Shown one piece after another: positions 58,155 to 64,000 of a stretch of 64,000 bases of DNA (its first letter is position 1; every line of letters begins with the position of its first letter). The notes beneath the pieces are model-generated. The model was not told the DNA's origin, searched no databases, and was given only the letters and a program-made list of their open reading frames with translations. The DNA is from Schizophyllum amplum (Eukaryota > Basidiomycota > Agaricomycetes > Agaricales > Schizophyllaceae): positions 62,001 to 126,000 of the forward strand of contig VDMD01000004.1 of the NCBI GenBank assembly GCA_007026445.1, in the 5' to 3' direction. Made by a program: the position numbers and the translations under genes.

Positions 58155-60587
58155 TTAGCTGGGGTCTCCGTCTGATTCAGATGTCTGAGCTACAGTAATA
58201 ATCCGCCTCTGCCTACATAGCTCTCTCCCGACCGCCTTCTTCAATGCGTCCACTTCACGATCCAGCTCCCGCTTCTCCTCCGACGTGAGTATCCTCTGAG
58301 GAGTCTTCGTATGCAGCGACCGGAAGTACCGCGCGAGCTCCGTCAGCGGCGTGTCCCGCATCTCCTCCGGGAACTCTCCAATATGCCTCCACAGCCCCAC
58401 GAGCACCCGGCGCGCCACGTCCAGGTCGCCAGTAGCATAGAACGCGCTCACCACGGCGTCGATGGCGGGCACATCCGGTTGCACGCCTACCTCCTGCATC
58501 TCCTCCAGCGTGCGCAGCGCCACGTGCGGCTTGCCCGCGCGCGCGTATCCGCTGATGAGGATCGTGTACATCACCACGTTCAGCTCGACCTCCGCCTTGC
58601 GCGCCGCGCGCAGGACATCGTGTGCGGCTGCGACATCGCCGTTCGCCGCGTAGCCCTCCATGAGTGCGGCGAAGTGGTGCGCGTTCGGGCGTATGCCGCG
58701 GACCAAGAGCTCGTGGAACAGATGGTGGATGATGTTGAGGTCGAACGTCGTGAGCGCCTCGTGTCGCATGCGCAAGGCGAGTGTCGTGCCATTCCCTTGC
58801 ACGCCTCTGCGGCGCAGCCACCTCAGCAAGGAGTTGGTTACATACCTAGACTTCTTGATATGAAGGGTGGAGTCTGTATGGTGCATCCAATCCACGATTT
58901 TCGCTTGCATCTTCCGCCGCGACCGACCCTTGACTTGCGCCGCGACTGCCTGCCACCCGTGGCTATACGCCTTACTCTTCTCCTCTCGCAGTATCGCGCT
59001 AAGGATGATATGAGCCTGCCTCAGCGTGGGGCGTAATTCCGCTTCAGCGGTGAACTGGCCGGCGAGACGCATGAGTACACGAGGTGGGGCAGCCTCTTCT
59101 TTGTCGAGGTAAGACATGAGGATCTCGAGAGTGCTTTCGTTTGGGATGACTCCGTTGGCGCGCATAAGGGCTAGAACATCGTTGAAGACATACACGCCGC
59201 GCAGCTGCATCATCCCCCGCAGGAAGGCGTTGAACACCTTGATCGTGGGCGTTATGCCTGTGGTATCGAGAGGGACGTCTATTGTGGAGGAGCGTTTTCG
59301 CGGGAATAGCTTGGACGTGCCGCGTTTGCACATACGCCGCATCAACTCCAGCGCCACCTCTTGTTCGCCAGAGGTGAAGTGCAGGTGCAGGAGCGAGACG
59401 ACCACGTTGACGTCAGGCTCGATGTTCGCTGCGCGCATACCATCGAACACCTGCAGACCGCGCTCGAGGTCATCTCGAGCTGCCGCTTGGTTGATGTAGA
59501 TGATGAACGTCTGTACGTCTGGCGGGTAAGCCTTGTGGTCGTGCGGCGGTGGGGGCATAACGGGAGAGCCTGTCAGGACGTCGTAAATCGGAGCTACGAG
59601 ATCGTGATCGAAGTAGAGCAGGAGCTGCGCCGCGCCACCGAGATCGCGCGCGTCGAGGCGTAACTGCATGCACGAATTTAACACGGAAACCGCGAGGGGC
59701 ACAGGTAGCTCCGATAGCGACTCCAGCACTCTGTCTTGCAGGCGAGCATCGGTGCCCAGGTCTCGATACGCTGTCAATATGACAGCATGGGTGGACGGGT
59801 CTGGAGTGAAGCCGTAATCTTCCATCCGCTGAAGGACATGGGAGGCCCTCTTGAGGTCGTGATTCTGTATATGCGCGATGATGAGAAGATGGAAGGTGCG
59901 AAGGTTGGGCTTGACATGGTGTTCGTCGAACTCGTCGAGGGCAGTGCGCAGTTTGCTGTAATGGCGGAGAGCCGAGCGTGCCATGATCTTCCAGTTCAAC
60001 AAGCGCGCGGTGGTCTTCCCTTCCTGCTTCAGCCCGAGCGCGACAACCTCCAATACAAGCCTCCACTCCTTCCAATACGCGTGTGCGTGGGCGGCGCCCT
60101 CGTATGCGTTTTGCTTGAGATTGGCGCCCATCTTGTGCGCTAGCATGATCGCCCGATTCGCCTGAGCCGGGGACTGCGTATTTGCGAGGGCGGTAGCGAT
60201 CCGGCGGGCCTTGTCCTGCTGGAGAAAGACGTCTGATAGCGGCTCGGAGTCCTGCACGCGCCGCATCAGGTACTGCATATCCTGCGAGTCCTCCAGCAGC
60301 CACTGGACCTCGGCTATCATTTCTTCGGGCAGGTCCTGGGAGGCGGGCATTGGGGGAGCGGCGGGAGATGTGGCGCGCGGTCGGGGGATAGCAGCGGGCT
60401 CTGGGGGACCGGAAGAGAACCAGGTGACATCGCGGCGGAGGGCGGCGGCCGTCGCGCATCTGACTGAGATGGCGAGGCGCGAGCTGGCAAGGAGCGTACC
60501 AGAGAGTAGGTTGCTGCAGCCGGCGAGTGCGCGAGCCGCGTATGTCGGGGAAAGCTGCCTTGGAACAAGACGAAACCTCTTCAGCAT
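58155..60587 (-). CDS. Pentatricopeptide-repeat (PPR) protein, probably mitochondrial
   Basis: One uninterrupted frame of 810 residues from ATG 60587. The N-terminus is basic and lacks acidic residues (MLKRFRLVPRQLSPTYAARA), as in a mitochondrial presequence. PPR helix-pair motifs recur, for example FHLLIIAHIQNHDLKRASHV, YTILISGYARAGKPHVALRT with LEEMQEVGVQPD, FAALMEGYAANGDVAAAHDV, and TFIIYINQAAARDDLERGLQ. PPR proteins bind single-stranded organelle RNA and act in its stability, processing or translation. The target transcript is unknown. Motif spacing near 35 residues is kept in the C-terminal third and looser in the middle. The intact frame contrasts with the broken neighbours. Its start is divergent from the doubtful frame at 60827. 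Confidence 0.85.
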   Translation of the reverse strand: MLKRFRLVPRQLSPTYAARALAGCSNLLSGTLLASSRLAISVRCATAAALRRDVTWFSSGPPEPAAIPRPRATSPAAPPMPASQDLPEEMIAEVQWLLEDSQDMQYLMRRVQDSEPLSDVFLQQDKARRIATALANTQSPAQANRAIMLAHKMGANLKQNAYEGAAHAHAYWKEWRLVLEVVALGLKQEGKTTARLLNWKIMARSALRHYSKLRTALDEFDEHHVKPNLRTFHLLIIAHIQNHDLKRASHVLQRMEDYGFTPDPSTHAVILTAYRDLGTDARLQDRVLESLSELPVPLAVSVLNSCMQLRLDARDLGGAAQLLLYFDHDLVAPIYDVLTGSPVMPPPPHDHKAYPPDVQTFIIYINQAAARDDLERGLQVFDGMRAANIEPDVNVVVSLLHLHFTSGEQEVALELMRRMCKRGTSKLFPRKRSSTIDVPLDTTGITPTIKVFNAFLRGMMQLRGVYVFNDVLALMRANGVIPNESTLEILMSYLDKEEAAPPRVLMRLAGQFTAEAELRPTLRQAHIILSAILREEKSKAYSHGWQAVAAQVKGRSRRKMQAKIVDWMHHTDSTLHIKKSRYVTNSLLRWLRRRGVQGNGTTLALRMRHEALTTFDLNIIHHLFHELLVRGIRPNAHHFAALMEGYAANGDVAAAHDVLRAARKAEVELNVVMYTILISGYARAGKPHVALRTLEEMQEVGVQPDVPAIDAVVSAFYATGDLDVARRVLVGLWRHIGEFPEEMRDTPLTELARYFRSLHTKTPQRILTSEEKRELDREVDALKKAVGRELCRQRRIITVAQTSESDGDPS

Positions 60588-60826
60588 CGACACCAGCCGT
60601 CCTCGACTGGCGTCTGCTCTGCGTTCCGCATGTCAGCACGGCGGCATAGAGCGCAGAAACTCGAGCACGCACATTTGAGCCTTGGCTACTCGACTGCGAA
60701 CGATACGTGGCCCTGCTGGGCATCAGACGCACGCGCACAGTTCTCGTTGCTCGCCGTCGCGCCCGCTGAGCTCGGTCCCGTTTTGACTGCTAGTGCACCT
60801 CGTCGTCGTCGGCGCAGACAGCGGCA

Positions 60827-61201
60827 ATGGATATGCGGAACAGAGTCTCCAAAAATTCGCCACGTGACGCAAGTCCAGACTTGTTTGATGGCGTTTGCAT
60901 CAACTTGAACTTGGACTGCGAAGCGGCCTTCCCCGTATTGCAGTGGGCCAGACCCTTCGACAACTGGTCCACGGCATCCGCCCTTGTCTATATCCACGAT
61001 GGGCTTGTCGTCTGCTGCCTCCTGCCCGCCGAAGACAGACGCACGACGACTCTGACAGTCCGTGCCCTGACCGTCGTGCCCCTTCATTGTCCTTCAGCAA
61101 TCAGGTTACAGGACTTTCTGATCCCCGGGAACTGCCCCAACCAGAAGAGTAACTGCCTTTGTAAGTACCCCTTGTACTTTTACAACCTTCGAACACAGTG
61201 A
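60827..61201 (+). CDS. Doubtful small open frame, unknown
   Basis: 124 codons from ATG 60827 to the stop at 61199. The product contains no recognisable domain; it is mildly Cys-rich near the end. An overlapping frame on the other strand is equally long, so coding is not established. It could be a 5' exon or noncoding sequence next to the PPR promoter. Confidence 0.2.
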   Translation: MDMRNRVSKNSPRDASPDLFDGVCINLNLDCEAAFPVLQWARPFDNWSTASALVYIHDGLVVCCLLPAEDRRTTTLTVRALTVVPLHCPSAIRLQDFLIPGNCPNQKSNCLCKYPLYFYNLRTQ

Positions 61202-62513
61202 GTGCGATCAGTCAACTGAGTTATGAGGGCTGCCATTGAGATTCTGACGTGCAGCAGGACTCTCAGGACGCCCGCGCGGATAGGCGACGCCGCGAGATGC
61301 AGCTAGCACAAGGGCTGTCAATGCTCACTAGGTTTACATTCCAGGTCTAATCTGGTCAGCAACATGCGAGCAACTGCCGCAATTGGCCAACACATCCCTT
61401 GTGATGCGCTTCCGGCCACACTTTTGAGGAATTGGGAGTCCAGGTTTCGGTGCCGCCATCCCCACCCGTCCTCCACCAAACCCTGAGCCATCGCAATCAT
61501 ACAGCGCCAGCATGAATGCCTTTCGATCCGCGAGGCGCCCCGACATCCGTCAACCTCCGACTGTGAGAGTCCGACTTTTACATCTGTAAGGCCCCGCCAT
61601 TCTCACATGTACTTTCAAGCTTCACATCGGGTGCAAACACGAAAGCCACAGGATCATTAAACAGCACTGGTGATTCGACCCGGATTTGATGACTCATGCG
61701 CACACTCCGTTCGCGTGGAGCCTCGCCGCCCGCTCAAAACAGGGATTCTTGCAGCTGTGCTATCGTCTGTACTCTCGTCGACACGTTCTGCTGCTTTGGA
61801 ACTGTTCTTTCCGGCTTTGCTTCCCCGTGGCGTCTCGTCCTCACCGTGTTCAATTTTGGATCACGTGATTAATTGGCCCAAAAAGGAACAAGACATCACT
61901 GTTGTCAACTTTAACGGAGCAGAGGCGGTGTTGTTGAAGTGTGGAAGTCCGGCGTAGACGGAAGTTGGATAAGGAAGGAAAACTGCGCCGAGGGTACGTC
62001 GTATGTCGGATGCACCTTTGCTATGACTAACGGTGACTGTTCCACAGCCTTCATTGCGTCCTCTGTCAACAACCTCGTTGCAGAATTTACAGGTTTGGAA
62101 AGCGATCCATCCCATTTCGCGTCCACGACGCCTGTCAAAACTATCTTATCTCCCGGTTTCTCTGCACCCGATGGGCCCTCCAGCTCGGCTTACCTGCGCC
62201 ATTCCGGCATCAAGGCACTGGACGCTGCTCTACCTTCTCCGGTTTTCTCGCCATCCCAGAAATGATCTTTACAGAGCCGCGTTTCACCAGATCTCTGCCG
62301 CAGTGGCAGTTCGAAACTATCGCTCATGACGGCGTTTTCGTCAATCTCTCGGCACTGTATAGGGCGGTTGCGGCTCCGATTGATTGACTGCACTGTCATC
62401 CTGGACGAGAAAACAGCTCGCGCAGTTGTCTTATATAAGGTGAGTGGTGGGTCAGTCCATCTCATTCTCCTACTTACCCATTGTCTTCTTCCCCACGAAT
62501 TTTCCCCCATCTC
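61202..62513. other. Intergenic, about 1.3 kb, no gene seen
   Basis: No conserved open frame on either strand. It probably includes the promoter of the NRPS-like gene; a TATATAAG box lies at about 62431-62438, roughly 80 bp before the chosen start. Confidence 0.4.
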
Positions 62514-64000
62514 ATGTCCAGTACACATCTTTCAGTCCTCGAGTCGAGCGCATCGCGCTACGCCATCGTCCTGCTTTCAAGGTCCCCCTCGTCGACACCA
62601 CCACGCAGGAGGTCATCGAGTGGCAGTCGATCACCTACTCTCAGTTCGCGCACGATGTCGAGCACTTCGCCAAGTACTGGACGCGTACATTGCGCGTGAG
62701 CGGCGTCCCTCAACGATCTACCATTGGCATGTGGTACGCTAGCTTTCGCTTGTTCCCCCTCGCGATGCTTACACCCCATTAAGGATCGGCGGCTTCACGT
62801 ACATCGACTTGCTACACATCTACGGCATGTGCCGCGCAGGATACATCCCCCAGCTCTTCAGCCTTCGACTGCCGAACCCGGATGTCGTCTTCGAGCTTCT
62901 TAGCCGTTCACGTGCACGGGCGCTGGTCTACGACGCGTCTTTCGCACACGCCGTCCGCAAAGCGCCTATCCCAACTCACCTCGCCATTGATGCCCGCGGA
63001 GAGGACTTGGACGCGCTACCGCTGCCTACGCATCCCCGGGTGACGGCTGATGATGTCGCGTTCTACTATCACACGAGCGGATCGACGTCCGGTAGCCCGA
63101 AGGTCGTTCCTTACGACTACCGCTGGCTCGAGTCAGCTGTCAACAAATCGGAGCAGGTCTCTCGACCGCGTGATCCTGCCCGCCAAGACGTTAGCATGTG
63201 GATGTAAGTCCTCACTGCACCCGCTTTCCCGCTCGCAAGACTGACATCCATTCGTCGTCTAGGGGAAGCATGTGCCATGTCGGCCAGTCATTTAGTGAGT
63301 CCTGCCACATTGGTGAAAGCGGCCTCGTACTGATAGGTTTTTAGTGCTCATCGGCAGTCTCCAACACGGCTCGTGTACGATCCAGCCTAGGGTCATTGGG
63401 TTTTCCTCCGAGGAGCTCTTGGACATGATCTCCCGATGCGGCTTGAATCGCCTCAACCAGTTCGCGGGCTTCCTTGCAGGGCATCTGCGCCACGCGCAGG
63501 CGGACCCCAAATTCCACGCTGTCCTCCGCGGGTTCGACGAAATTCTCTACTCTGGCATGCCACTTCCTCGCGCTGAGGAACAGTTTGCACTACAAAGCGG
63601 CCTCCCCCTCGTCGTATGACCTCTCTCCCTCGGGCTTCCGAAACGATACTTATCTTCACGTCTCTTAGAACCTGCTCGGTAGTACGGAATGCGGCGCCAT
63701 GATGCGCGGCGACGACGGCATCCTGAGGCCCTTGCGTGGCACGCGCTACGAGTTTGTGCCCATCGACGGCGCCGTAGACACTGGGTACGAGTCGTCCGCG
63801 CGCCTTCTCGAAATGGTCATCCGCGGCGACTCGCCGGACTGCCCGCGCGACCGTCGAGCGGCGGACGGGCACTTCCACACCGGTGACCTGTTTGCGCAGG
63901 TGGTGCCCGGGGGCTATGTATACCGCGGCCGCGACGACGACTGGATCAAGTCGCAGACTAGCTTGCGGTGCGACACTCGGTACGTTCGCCGTCGTGTCTT
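62514..64000 (+). CDS. NRPS-like adenylating enzyme, N-terminal adenylation domain (partial, one frame break)
   Basis: Five exons are visible: 62514-62733, 62784-63203, 63263-63294, 63345-63613 and 63669-63979; the next intron starts GTACG at 63980 and runs off the window. One base lost near 62562 must be allowed between ASRYA and HRPAFKVPLVD. Adenylation motifs: YYHTSGSTSGSPKVVP (A3, nucleotide binding), NLLGSTECGAMM (A5), HTGDLF (A7) and GRDDDWIKSQTSLRCDT (A8-A10 region). The last form is typical of basidiomycete NRPS-like reductases (adenylation - carrier protein - reductase) related to aminoadipate reductase, which activate an acid and reduce it to an aldehyde. Carrier and reductase domains would lie beyond the edge. 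Substrate unknown. The start is uncertain: an earlier 5' exon could exist. Confidence 0.8.

Noticed and set aside
59470..60738. A 422-codon frame overlapping the PPR gene in another frame
   Set aside because: The PPR frame has repeated recognisable motifs; this one has only Arg/Ala-rich sequence.
1..64000. CRISPR arrays, rRNA or prokaryotic-type operons
   Set aside because: No regularly spaced repeats were found; introns, gene spacing and protein families are eukaryotic throughout.

Overview
The window is nuclear DNA of a filamentous basidiomycete, most likely Agaricomycotina. Short introns (about 45-70 nt) interrupt almost every gene, intergenic gaps are compact, and gene order mixes both strands with no operons. 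Several families are typical of that group: BTB/POZ proteins, a MYND-finger protein, a family-90 glycosyltransferase, a HapX iron regulator and an NRPS-like adenylating enzyme. About 27 protein genes can be supported; no rRNA, tRNA or CRISPR array was seen.

Layout. 0-11 kb: partial SAM methyltransferase, TIM23-associated Mgr2/ROMO1-like protein, peroxin Pex10, two tandem double-BTB genes, a Ser-rich unknown, a 251-bp terminal-inverted-repeat element and a membrane-anchored aldo/keto reductase. 11-19.5 kb: kinetochore scaffold Spc7/KNL1 divergent from a kinesin-6 motor. 19.5-36.7 kb: MYND protein, a nuclear protein with a prion-like tail, homoserine kinase, Sgt2, Prp19, O-methyltransferase, GT90 and ALG10. 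37-47 kb: second aldo/keto reductase (frame-damaged), a disordered/coiled-coil protein and an OPT oligopeptide transporter. 47-64 kb: SLS1-like mitochondrial protein, eIF3b, a Git1-like glycerophosphodiester/phosphate transporter, HapX, a PPR protein and the start of an NRPS-like enzyme.

Functional links. Most genes are independent housekeeping functions (protein import, peroxisome biogenesis, splicing, translation initiation, tail-anchored protein targeting, N-glycan assembly). Spc7 and kinesin-6, both mitotic, share one 246-bp promoter with ACGCG-type and CACGTG motifs. HapX has three GATA sites just upstream, fitting the known GATA-factor/HapX iron circuit. The most novel item is the tandem pair of BTB - Cys/His linker - BTB proteins with identical intron phases.

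Sequence quality. From about 25 kb onward, at least 16 single-base losses break otherwise well conserved reading frames (Thr1, Prp19, GT90, AKR copy 2, OPT, SLS1, eIF3b, HapX, NRPS-like). Restoring one base at each place returns every gene to frame with consistent intron phases, so most are probably read or assembly errors. All exon coordinates were derived by eye from splice signals and phase checking, without transcripts.
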